From contig JAUNIP010000005.1 in the NCBI GenBank assembly GCA_030523425.1, positions 1 to 64,000 of the forward strand: a stretch of 64,000 nucleotides of DNA, written 5' to 3'. The stretch comes from Coriobacteriia bacterium. Its GTDB lineage: Bacteria > Actinomycetota > Coriobacteriia > Coriobacteriales > Eggerthellaceae. This document shows positions 53,483-61,372 of the stretch, piece by piece. Both the position numbers and the translations under genes were made by a program. The notes under the pieces are model-generated. The model ran no database searches. It had not been told where the DNA came from and saw only the letters and a list, made by a program, of their open reading frames with translations. Numbering within the stretch: position 1 is the stretch's first letter; every line of letters starts with the position of its first letter.

Positions 53483-53917
53483 CTAGTTGCGCTCGATGGG
53501 CGTTATCTCGTCGGGCGCGGTGGCCATCTTGGTGCCTAAGGCATCGAAGATCTGCGCGTTTTCGGGGACCACGTCGGCTTCGGTCAGGCCGCCGATGTAG
53601 ACCATTTCCCATTCCGGATCCAGATGGCTTAGGTCGGCGTTTTTGGAAACAATGCCCGCGTAGAAGGTCAAGTCCAGGTGACCGCCGTACTCTTCAAATT
53701 CGTTGGAGAGCACCGCTAATGTTTCCACCTTGTCTAACGGCACCTTCATTTCGCCGGAAATCATGCGGGCTGCCGCATTGCGGAAGCTTTCGCAGGAAAC
53801 ATCGACTTCAGTCATGGGGAGCTCCCATTTGCCGGCATTGGGGCCTTCCTTGCGCTTGCGCATGATCACTTTGTCTTCATCCATCAAAACGCCCGCGCTG
53901 TAGAAGCTGTTCGCCAT
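53483..53917 (-). CDS. Nudix-fold protein with degenerate Nudix box
   Basis: 144 residues from ATG 53917, AGGAGG upstream. The N-terminus 'SFYSAGVLMDEDKVIMRKRKEGPNAGKWELPMTEVD' follows the Nudix fold. In place of REUxEExGU it has 'NAAARMISGEM', without the catalytic glutamates. It may therefore bind a nucleotide or act as a regulator instead of cutting. It is 69 bp upstream of the radical SAM gene and could be its partner. Confidence 0.7.
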   Translation of the reverse strand: MANSFYSAGVLMDEDKVIMRKRKEGPNAGKWELPMTEVDVSCESFRNAAARMISGEMKVPLDKVETLAVLSNEFEEYGGHLDLTFYAGIVSKNADLSHLDPEWEMVYIGGLTEADVVPENAQIFDALGTKMATAPDEITPIERN

Positions 53918-53983
53918 TACCTGCCTCCTTGATACGTTGTTTTCCCCTGCGCGCGGCGGGCTTATTTGCCGCACGCCATAATC

Positions 53984-55693
53984 TTAGCGCATGTCTGCCA
54001 GCATCTGGCGCGCGTGGGCCAAAGCAACTTCGGTGCTTTCGCCCGAAAGCATGCGCGCCACTTCCGCCACGCGGCTTTCTCCTTCCACCAGGTCTAGGGT
54101 GGTTTCGGGCACGTTTTCGCCGGCTTTGCGCACCACGTAATGGGTTTGCGCGCGCACGGCCACCTGCGCCAGGTGCGTTACCACCAGCACTTGGTGGGTT
54201 GTTGCCAAATCCGCCAGCACCGCCGCCAGCGAAACGGCCGTCGCGCCGCCCACGCCAGCGTCCACTTCGTCAAACACCAGCGTGTCCACGTTGTCCTGCG
54301 CGCCTAGCACCACCTTGATGGCCAACAGCACGCGGCTCAATTCGCCGCCGGAAGCTATGCGCGTAAGCGGGCGAGCCTGCATGCCCTTGCCCGGCCTGAA
54401 AGCGAACTCCACCGCCTGCGGGCCAGCCGTGTTCCATTCGGCGCGCGGCAGGTCTGCCACCTGGCATTCCAGTGCCGATTCGGCCATTTCCAGGCGCGCC
54501 ATCTGGGCCGTCACTTCCTGGGCGAAGCGCGGCGCTGCTTGGTGTCGCAGGGCAGACAGTTCTTCGGCGGCTGCGGCAAGCTGCTGTTCGGCCTGGTCAA
54601 CTGCCCGTTGGGCCGCCGCTATGCGCGCGCCGGCGTCGTCTACCAGCGAAACCAAGTCCTGCGCGGCGTCGCGCGCCGCAAACACGTCTTCCATGCGCGG
54701 GCCCCATTGGCGCAAAAGCCCCAAGAAGGCGCTCAGGCGCTCTTGCTGGAAAGCCAGCTGTGCGGGGTCGAAGTCCACCGAGTCGCGGTAATCGCGCGCA
54801 TCGCGAGACACGTCTTCCAGCACGTAGGCGGCTTCGTGCAGGGCCTTGGCGTGTTCGCCCAGGGCAGCATCATAGGCAGCCACGCTTTCCAGCGCCTGGG
54901 CCGCGGTATACAGAGCGTCAAGCGCGCCTTCTTCGCCCGAAAGGCAGGAATACGCCGTGTTTGCCGCCGTGGCCAACGCTTCGGCGTGCTCGGCCTTGGC
55001 AAGGGATTGCTCTAGCTGCTCGTATTCGCCCGATTGGGGGTTCACTTCGCCTATGCGCGCCAACGTGAAGCGCGCGTTGTCCAGCTGGGCCGACGAAGCC
55101 GCGGACGCTTCCTGCACCCGCTGCAATTCCGCCGCTGCTTCGCGCGCCGCCTGCAAGGCTTGCTGATAACGCTGCTTGCATGTGTGTGCTTCGGTTCCTT
55201 CGCTTTCCGCGCCCATCCAGGCGTCTAACAGCTGCACGTGCGAAGACGGTTTCATCAGGCGCTGCTGTTCGTGTTGGCCGCATAAGTCCACCGTGGGGGC
55301 TATGCGGGCTGCAAGCTGCTTGGCATTGGCCATGCGCCCGTCAAGGGCAGCGCGGCTTTTCCCGTCGGCGGTAACGGTGCGCGAAACCACCACTTCTTCG
55401 TCGCGCTGGTCGGTGGCGGGCGCTTCGGAAGCATCCAGGGACTCGGGAGCGTCTTCGGAGTCGGCAGCGGCAGCAACAGGCACGTTTAAAAACCGGCCTT
55501 CGCACACCAAGCTGGAACACCCTTCGCGCACGGCATCTTTGTCGGCACGCGCGCCTAACAGCAGCTTGACAGCTGTAAGCAGGGCCGTTTTGCCCGCGCC
55601 CGTTTCGCCCGTGAGCACGGTTAGGCCCGTCCCCGGCACCAACGTTGCGTCGCGAATGAGCGCAAGATTTTGGACATGTATTTCGTCAATCAT
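53984..55693 (-). CDS. recN: DNA repair protein RecN
   Basis: 569 residues from ATG 55693; the longer open frame up to 55810 has no ribosome site. Walker A is 'VLTGETGAGKTALLTA', the ABC signature 'RIASGGELSRVLLAIK' and Walker B 'TLVFDEVDAGVGG'. A coiled-coil middle links the two halves of the SMC-like ATPase. RecN works in recombinational repair of double-strand breaks. Confidence 0.95.
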   Translation of the reverse strand: MIDEIHVQNLALIRDATLVPGTGLTVLTGETGAGKTALLTAVKLLLGARADKDAVREGCSSLVCEGRFLNVPVAAAADSEDAPESLDASEAPATDQRDEEVVVSRTVTADGKSRAALDGRMANAKQLAARIAPTVDLCGQHEQQRLMKPSSHVQLLDAWMGAESEGTEAHTCKQRYQQALQAAREAAAELQRVQEASAASSAQLDNARFTLARIGEVNPQSGEYEQLEQSLAKAEHAEALATAANTAYSCLSGEEGALDALYTAAQALESVAAYDAALGEHAKALHEAAYVLEDVSRDARDYRDSVDFDPAQLAFQQERLSAFLGLLRQWGPRMEDVFAARDAAQDLVSLVDDAGARIAAAQRAVDQAEQQLAAAAEELSALRHQAAPRFAQEVTAQMARLEMAESALECQVADLPRAEWNTAGPQAVEFAFRPGKGMQARPLTRIASGGELSRVLLAIKVVLGAQDNVDTLVFDEVDAGVGGATAVSLAAVLADLATTHQVLVVTHLAQVAVRAQTHYVVRKAGENVPETTLDLVEGESRVAEVARMLSGESTEVALAHARQMLADMR

Positions 55694-56079
55694 GGGAAGC
55701 CTTTCTTGATCGGAGGTGCGATCCCAGGCAGAAAAAAGTATAGCGTCATTGTGGCGCGCCCGTGCCCGCACGGGCCCAGTTTTCTTTGTGACATCCAAAA
55801 AATTTTTCACGGTAAGTACGGTGCAAAATTATACCTTTGACCTGGTGTTTTTGACTTTCTTTCAAATCGGTTTCAAATGCGTGCAAGACCTGTATGAACC
55901 TCCTGCAAGACCCATGGTTTAGGGTGGGTGCCGCAAAGCAAAAATTCGCATTCCCCGCGGGCGCTCGACGAAATTCGATTCACGTTGGAACTTCGCAATC
56001 CAGGCAAACGCGAAATTGATTTGGTGGTATGCTATCCCCCGCTTTTTAACTAAACACCTTGTTCAGAAATTAGGCAACC
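55694..56079. other. Divergent intergenic region recN / degV
   Basis: 386 bp, AT-rich in its left half, with no supported gene. On the minus strand TATAAT (55833-55828) is a candidate -10 for recN, without a clear -35. TTTCAAAT occurs twice at 55860-55867 and 55871-55878, an 11-bp direct repeat on one helix face, and TTTGAC occurs twice just before it. These could be regulator sites. Confidence 0.4.
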
Positions 56080-56934
56080 ATGGGAAACATCGTATTGAGC
56101 GCCGACAGCACGTGCGATTTGGGAGACGAACTTAAACAACGCAACAACGTGCATTTCTTCCCGTATCACATCATTTTCCGCGGCAAAGATTACCTGGACA
56201 ACGTGACTATCTTCCCCGAAAGGCTGTATGCGGGCTATTACGAAGACAAGTCCCTGCCTTCTACTTCGGCCATCAATGTGCAGGAATACGTTTCTTACTT
56301 CCAGCCGTTTGTGGACGCGGGCCAAGAAGTCATTCACCTGAACCTAGGCGGCGCGCTTTCCGCTTCTCACGAAAACGCGAAAGCGGCGGCCAAGCAGCTG
56401 CATGGCGTGCACGTTATCGACAGCTATAACCTGTCCACCGGCATTGCGCTGCAGGTCATCCGCGCTGGCAAGCTGATTGAGCAGGGGCTTTCCGCCGAAG
56501 AGATAGTAGCCGACATAGAAGCCATGCGACCCCGGGTGCATTCGTCGTTCATTTTGGACACGCTAGATTTCATGGCCGCAGGCGGCAGGTGCCCGCAGGT
56601 GCTGGCCTATGTGGCCGCCCCGCTGAAGCTGAAGCCGCAGATCATGGTGAACAACGCCGACGGTTCCATGAGCGTAGGGAAAATCCGCCGCGGCAAGTTG
56701 GAACACGTGCTGAAGAAATACGTCACCGAAACGCTGCAGGGCTACCCCGACGTTATCTGCGACGACATTTTCATCACCCATTCAGGCATCAGCCAAGAAT
56801 GCATCGACATTGCGAAGCAGGCCGTGCGGGACGCCGTGCCAGTGGAAAACCTGCATATCACGCAGGCCAGCTGCACCATTTCCAGCCACTGCGGGCCGAA
56901 CACCTTAGGCGTGCTGTTCGTAACCGAAAGCTAA
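56080..56934 (+). CDS. DegV family fatty-acid-binding protein
   Basis: 284 residues. It begins 'GNIVLSADSTCDLGDEL' and has 'TSAINVQEYVSYFQPF', 'LGGALSASHENA', 'VIDSYNLSTGIALQVI' and 'FILDTLDFMAAGGR'. DegV proteins bind a fatty acid in the cleft between two domains, and some act as the FakB partner of fatty-acid kinase. No fakA is in the window. Confidence 0.92.
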   Translation: MGNIVLSADSTCDLGDELKQRNNVHFFPYHIIFRGKDYLDNVTIFPERLYAGYYEDKSLPSTSAINVQEYVSYFQPFVDAGQEVIHLNLGGALSASHENAKAAAKQLHGVHVIDSYNLSTGIALQVIRAGKLIEQGLSAEEIVADIEAMRPRVHSSFILDTLDFMAAGGRCPQVLAYVAAPLKLKPQIMVNNADGSMSVGKIRRGKLEHVLKKYVTETLQGYPDVICDDIFITHSGISQECIDIAKQAVRDAVPVENLHITQASCTISSHCGPNTLGVLFVTES

Positions 56935-56970
56935 CAGGCGGCCGCAGCGCGGCAGCGCGGCGGCCGGCGC

Positions 56971-58299
56971 CTACAGCGCGAAATCAACAGCCCCTTGCGC
57001 TGCCAGCAAGCCGCTGGCCCACGCCCAATGCAGGTTGTACCCCCCGCAGGGCGCATCCACATCTAGCGCTTCGCCCACCACAAACAGGCCCGGCGTGGTG
57101 CGCAGTTGGCACGTTGGCGTGAACGCATCCACGCCAAACCCGCCACGCTGCACCTGACATTGGTATTCCTTGTTGTACACGCCGTCCACCTGCAGCGGAA
57201 TGCTCTTCAGGGCCTGCGCCAACGCCGCAGCGTCGTCGGCAGCGAACTTCGTTTCAGGCCGCGCACCCGCAGCGGCACACACCACGGCCGTCACCGCAGG
57301 AACCGTCAGCCCCTGCAGTATGTGCTCCCACGTCAGCGCTTCGCCATAGCGTTCATGCAGCAGCTGATGGCGGCGGCTTGCCCACAAGGGCGCCTGCTGC
57401 GAAGGGATATCTGGCAGCAGGTCAATGCTCAACATGTCTCCTGCCTGCGCAAACCGCGAAAGATTGAACACCGCAATACCCGAAACACCGTACTTGCGGA
57501 ACAACACTTCTCCGCGCTGACGCGCAACTTCCGCGCCTTCGCGCAGCAGGGAAACAGCACATGAAATGCGAATGTTATTCAGCCCCGCCAACCAATCAAT
57601 GGGCTTTTTCTTGCGACTCCCCCGTTCACCGGCGGCGCCAACAAACGCCATGTGTGCACGCAGCGGGCCTAGCACCGGCTGCGGATTCACGAATGGCACA
57701 TCTGCGCCTTGCAGCAAGTCCCGCGCCACCGTGCCGCCACACGCCACAATAACGGCTTGCGCGCGGAAGAAACTGCCATCCGCCAGCCGCAACGTGAACA
57801 CACCGCCTTCGTGTGCGGGCGCTTCCACGCTTTCTACCCGGCAGTTCACGCGCTCTTCCACGCCCAGCTGCGCCGCGGCGCTGCGCAGCACGTTCAGCAC
57901 CGTGGTGGCTTTGTTGGTAACAGGATACAAGCGCCCTTCGGCTTCTTCGTGCAGCACCAGTCCCCAACCGGAAAGAAAGTCCAGCACCGCATTGCGGGCC
58001 GGCAAGCCTGGAAGTTGCTCTTCATCTGCCACTGCGGGATCGCGCACGTAATACGTTTCCTCAAGCTGCCGCAAAGCCTGCTCAACAAAGTCTGCATTGC
58101 AATACACACCGGGTTCAACGTGCGCGTTCGAAACGTTGCAGCGCCCGTTGCCCGTGCGCAAAATGGAGCGGCCCACCCGCTCGTCGGCCTCAAGCACACT
58201 CACGCGAACAGAAGCGCCCGCTGTCCGCACCATTTGGCCCGCACGCACCGCAGCCGCCAACCCAGCGGCCCCGCCCCCTATGACAGCAATCTGTTTCAT
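56971..58299 (-). CDS. HI0933/YhiN-like NAD(P)/FAD-dependent oxidoreductase
   Basis: 442 residues from ATG 58299. The open frame continues to 59184, but that part is translated intergenic repeat. The dinucleotide fold is at the start ('IAVIGGGAAGLAAAVRA'), followed by 'GRSILRTGNGRCNVSN'. 'AVIVACGGTVARDLLQGAD' and the C-terminal 'PGLFVVGEALDVDAPCGGYNLHWAWASG' complete the FAD site. The family is a flavoprotein without assigned substrate. Confidence 0.9.
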   Translation of the reverse strand: MKQIAVIGGGAAGLAAAVRAGQMVRTAGASVRVSVLEADERVGRSILRTGNGRCNVSNAHVEPGVYCNADFVEQALRQLEETYYVRDPAVADEEQLPGLPARNAVLDFLSGWGLVLHEEAEGRLYPVTNKATTVLNVLRSAAAQLGVEERVNCRVESVEAPAHEGGVFTLRLADGSFFRAQAVIVACGGTVARDLLQGADVPFVNPQPVLGPLRAHMAFVGAAGERGSRKKKPIDWLAGLNNIRISCAVSLLREGAEVARQRGEVLFRKYGVSGIAVFNLSRFAQAGDMLSIDLLPDIPSQQAPLWASRRHQLLHERYGEALTWEHILQGLTVPAVTAVVCAAAGARPETKFAADDAAALAQALKSIPLQVDGVYNKEYQCQVQRGGFGVDAFTPTCQLRTTPGLFVVGEALDVDAPCGGYNLHWAWASGLLAAQGAVDFAL

Positions 58300-58433
58300 G
58301 CCCCCATTATAAGGGCAAACGCTCAACATAGGCGGCAGGGAGCCATCCGAAAGGGGTATCGCCCAAAGAGGGCAGTCCCGCTTCCAGGCAGGATTCCTCC
58401 ACTCCGAAGCAAAGATAACCCCCTTCCAGCGAA

Positions 58434-58530
58434 CGCACGAGGCGAGCTGGGAGCGCTGCGCTGGGGGTTTAGAGCAAAGAAAAGGAGGGCGGGCAGCTCG
58501 GGGCCTGGATCCTCGCCTTCGGCGACGCGG
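58434..58530 (+). repeat. R1 dispersed repeat
   Basis: GGGAGCGCTGCGCTGGGGGT, then TTTAGAGCAAAGAAAAGGAG and CCTCGCCTTCGGCGACGCGG. It is the closest relative of the 24597 copy and is likewise followed by an R3 module about 40 bp on. Confidence 0.75.
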
Positions 58531-58573
58531 GCGGCGGCGGCAAAAGCGAACCGGATGCAGGGCACGGGGGCCC

Positions 58574-58640
58574 ATTACGCCCAAAATGCCTGCAGCAGGC
58601 TGGTTTGGGCGTAACATGGCGGGCGCGGTTTGGGCGTAAT
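58574..58640. repeat. R3 inverted-repeat module plus an extra half-site
   Basis: A 42-bp module (58574-58615) with arms ATTACGCCCAAA and TTTGGGCGTAAC and centre ATGCCTGCAGCAGGCTGG. This centre, read in reverse complement, resembles centres 4 and 7 of the main array. A lone TTTGGGCGTAAT follows at 58629-58640. Confidence 0.8.
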
Positions 58641-58697
58641 GGGGGCGCTTGCCCGACCAGCCCCGACGCCCGCCCGGGGGCCTGCACGGGATTGCAC

Positions 58698-59001
58698 GCT
58701 CGGGGACGACGAAGGGCGCGGAAACCGGCCGTTTCGGCTGCCTTCTGCACGCTTCCTTACGTTCGGGGCCGACGAAGGCCCTCCGGGGCTGCCAGAAACG
58801 GCCCGTTCCCGATGCCCGTCCGTGCGCCGCCGTTCGCCGCCCGGAAGAAACCGCAGGCCAGGGCGGTGCAGCGTTCCGGGCGCAGGCCGACGGTCCGCGC
58901 TCCTCGCGCCACCTCAGGCCCTTCGTCGGCCCCGAGCGCGCATCTCGGTGCAGGAAGGCCCCGAAAACGCCGGAATCAGCCCCTTTCGTCGGCCCCGAGC
59001 G
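58698..59001. repeat. Inverted-repeat block with four copies of a 19-bp motif
   Basis: GCTCGGGGACGACGAAGGG (58698-58716) and GTTCGGGGCCGACGAAGG (from 58761) lie in one orientation; CCTTCGTCGGCCCCGAGCG (58919-58937) and TTTCGTCGGCCCCGAGCG (to 59001) lie in the other. The arrangement brackets about 300 bp of very GC-rich sequence. It may be a decayed mobile element end pair or a large foldback. Confidence 0.6.
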
Positions 59002-59060
59002 AAAGAGGCGGTACGGGCCCGCCGGGAAGCGCCGGCGCCCCGGCACCGCAACCGCGAACC

Positions 59061-59162
59061 CGCCCGCGTCGCCGAAAGGCGAGGGTCCACGCCCCCAGCC
59101 TCCTGCCCTTCCTTTCCTTGCCCTAAACACCCAGCGCAGCGCCCCCATCGCGCCTCGTGCGT
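59061..59162 (-). repeat. R1 dispersed repeat, inverted copy
   Basis: On the minus strand it reads GCACGAGGCGCGATGGGGGC, GCTGCGCTGGGTGTTTAGGG and CCTCGCCTTTCGGCGACGCG. It faces the 58434 copy, so the gap is bounded by R1 elements pointing at each other. Confidence 0.7.
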
Positions 59163-59195
59163 TCGCCCAAAGGGATCGCACCATTCCCTGGAGCA

Positions 59196-59246
59196 GATTC
59201 CCCCACTCCGGTGCGCCTTAACGGCGCGCCTTCGGTCGGAATGGCA
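59196..59246. repeat. R2 dispersed repeat
   Basis: GATTCCCCCACTCCGGTGCG to CTTCGGTCGGAATGGCA with GCGCCTTAACGGCGC as inner hairpin. It ends 11 bp before the stop of the ABC ATPase gene. Confidence 0.6.
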
Positions 59247-59256
59247 TCGGGCGCGT

Positions 59257-60975
59257 TTATTGCGCTAGCACGTCTGCTAGCGCTTCTGCGGTGGAAAAGT
59301 ACCCTGGCAAGCCTATTGCTTGCGCGGCACGGCAGGCGAAGGGGGGCTCCAGGCCCAAACGTTGCAGCACGCTGGCCTGCGCGAACACGTCCGCGGGTGC
59401 GCCACACGCAGCCACACGGCCTTGGTCTAGCAGCAGCACGGTGTCGCACAACACCGCCAAGTCGTCCATGTTGTGCGAGGCCAGCACTACCGTCAGGCCG
59501 TCTGCGCGCAACGTTCCAATCAAAGTCACGAACGCATCGTGGGCCGCAGGGTCCATGCCGGCCGTGGGCTCGTCAAGCACCAGCACTTCAGGTTGCAAGG
59601 CCAACACGCCCGCCAACGCCACGCGCCGCTGCTGACCACCGGAAAGCGCAAAGGGGCTGCAGTCTTCCACTCGCGCTGGGTCTAGCCCCGCCTGCTGCAA
59701 CGCGGCACGCGCCCGCGCGAACGCTTCCTGTTTCGAAAGCCCCCGGTTGCGCGGACCAAAGGCCACATCGGCAAGCACCGAAGAGGCGAACAGCTGCCGC
59801 TCGGGATACTGAAAGGCCAAGCCCACGTGGTCTACCAGGCGCAACACAGCCTCAGCACCAGAAGCCTGTTCGCCGCGGTAGAGCACCGTGCCCTGCGTGG
59901 GCGCCAGCAAGCCGTTCAGGTGCCCCAGCAGCGTGGATTTCCCACTGCCCGTGGGGCCCGCCACGCCAAGCACCTGGCCGGCGCGCAGATGGAAGCTAAC
60001 GCCTTGCAGCGCAAGCGGTTGGTCGGGACCGTAACAGAAACTAACGTCGCGCAGTTCCAGCAGCGGTTCTTCGGCGAAAGGCGCGCTGCCGGAAGGCGTT
60101 TCCCAGGCGCGCTCATCGGCCGCCAAATAAGGCACTCCTCCGTCCCCTGTCTCATTAGCGGCCCCCACGCGCCCCTGCAGCTGGCGCACCACATCTTCCA
60201 GGCGCAGGCAATCCCGCACGTCAAGCCCTCGCTCACGCAAGGCTTCGCACAGCAGCACCGCCGGCGGCGGCTTCAAGCCCCAAGCGTGCAGCTGGTCCCG
60301 CCGCTCCAGCACCTGCTCCGGCGCGCCTTCGCACGCCACAGCCCCGGCATCCAGAATCACCACCCGGTCGGCCTCAACGGCTTCCTCCATGAAGTGCGTA
60401 ATCCACACCACCGTCATGCCTTGGCCGTGCAAAGCCCGCACCACGCGCATGATGGCCTGCCTGCCCGCAGGATCCAGCAACGCCGTGGCTTCGTCAAGCA
60501 CCAGCACTTCCGGGGCCATGGCCAACGCGCCCGCCAAAGCCACCCGCTGCTGCTGACCACCGGAAAGCGTGTTCACATCGCGCTGCTCGAAGCCTTCCAG
60601 ACCCACGGCCCGCAAGCTCTGCGCAACCCGCTTAGCCAGTTCCGCAGCCGGTACGCCCACCTGCGCAGGGCCAAAGGCCACGTCTTCGGCAACCGTGGTG
60701 GCAACCAACGCGTCTTCGGGATTCTGAAACACCATGGCCACGCGTGAACGCACGTCGTACACCGCGCCCGCATCCCGCGTGTCATACCCCGCCACCGTCA
60801 CGCAGCCTTCGCCAGGAATCAGCAGCGCGTTCACATGCTTGGCAAGCGTAGACTTCCCGCTGCCGTTGGCACCTAGCACGCACACAAATTCCCCGGGGGC
60901 CACCCGCAGGTTCACCTCTTCCAGGGCAAACCGCGTGCCGTCGTAGGAAAACCGCGTGTGCGCGAAGTGAATCAT
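59257..60975 (-). CDS. Fused double ATPase of an energy-coupling factor (ECF) transporter
   Basis: 572 residues from ATG 60975. Two complete ABC units are joined: Walker A 'LGANGSGKSTLAKHVN' and 'AGPTGSGKSTLLGHLN', signatures 'LSGGQQQRVALAG' and 'LSGGQQRRVALAG', Walker B 'VLVLDEATALLDPAG' and 'VLVLDEPTAGMDPAA'. The first resembles EcfA and the second EcfA', normally two proteins. The membrane EcfT and substrate S units are not in the window, so the vitamin or metal carried is unknown. Confidence 0.9.
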   Translation of the reverse strand: MIHFAHTRFSYDGTRFALEEVNLRVAPGEFVCVLGANGSGKSTLAKHVNALLIPGEGCVTVAGYDTRDAGAVYDVRSRVAMVFQNPEDALVATTVAEDVAFGPAQVGVPAAELAKRVAQSLRAVGLEGFEQRDVNTLSGGQQQRVALAGALAMAPEVLVLDEATALLDPAGRQAIMRVVRALHGQGMTVVWITHFMEEAVEADRVVILDAGAVACEGAPEQVLERRDQLHAWGLKPPPAVLLCEALRERGLDVRDCLRLEDVVRQLQGRVGAANETGDGGVPYLAADERAWETPSGSAPFAEEPLLELRDVSFCYGPDQPLALQGVSFHLRAGQVLGVAGPTGSGKSTLLGHLNGLLAPTQGTVLYRGEQASGAEAVLRLVDHVGLAFQYPERQLFASSVLADVAFGPRNRGLSKQEAFARARAALQQAGLDPARVEDCSPFALSGGQQRRVALAGVLALQPEVLVLDEPTAGMDPAAHDAFVTLIGTLRADGLTVVLASHNMDDLAVLCDTVLLLDQGRVAACGAPADVFAQASVLQRLGLEPPFACRAAQAIGLPGYFSTAEALADVLAQ

Positions 60976-61041
60976 GGACGCCTTCCCAAAGCAAAGGCCG
61001 CCCGCAGCCACAACGGCAACAGGCGGCCTGAACGCAATCGG

Positions 61042-61362
61042 CTATGCAAAATCGTACAAGTCCTTGGTGGCCTGCTTGAAGTCTTCGTACACTTCCGCGG
61101 CAATGCCTTCGTCGGTCACCAGCTCAAAGCCTTCGGGTTGCCCGTCTTTGTCTAGCGCCGTGACCTCCAACAGCACCACTTCGCCGGAACTGCACGCCGG
61201 ATTGTCTTCAGTCACCGGGAAGAAGAACCCGTATCGGCGGTCTTCGTGCAAAATCAAGCCCAGAAACTCCAGGTCAAGGCGGTCACCGTTTTCATCTTGG
61301 AACGTGAACACCACGCCTTCTTCCACGGGCGGGCAAAAATTGGGGGCACTGCCTTCACGCAT
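61042..61362 (-). CDS. DUF1292 family protein
   Basis: 106 residues. 'VVFTFQDENGDRLDLEFLGLILHEDRRYGFFFPV' and 'VVLLEVTALDKDGQPEGFELVTDEGIAAEVYEDF' match the short, acidic DUF1292 proteins of Gram-positives. It has no known activity. It lies 10 bp downstream of gatB and is probably co-transcribed with it. Confidence 0.8.
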   Translation of the reverse strand: MREGSAPNFCPPVEEGVVFTFQDENGDRLDLEFLGLILHEDRRYGFFFPVTEDNPACSSGEVVLLEVTALDKDGQPEGFELVTDEGIAAEVYEDFKQATKDLYDFA

Positions 61363-61372
61363 CGCACACTCC

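Larger units (their letters stand above)
58300..59256. other. Long GC-rich intergenic region made of repeats
   Basis: 957 bp without a supported gene. It holds a half copy of R2 (58392-58406), R1 (58434-58530), R3 (58574-58640), an inverted-repeat block (58698-59001), an inverted R1 (59061-59162) and R2 (59196-59246). Long open frames exist on both strands but are low-complexity Arg/Pro/Ala-rich and not protein-like. Confidence 0.75.

Noticed and set aside
58300-59184. N-terminal extension of the YhiN-like flavoprotein and other long frames in the gap
   Set aside because: The FAD-binding GxGxxG must be near the N-terminus, and the extension translates repeats R1 and R3. Other frames there are low complexity and lack ribosome sites.
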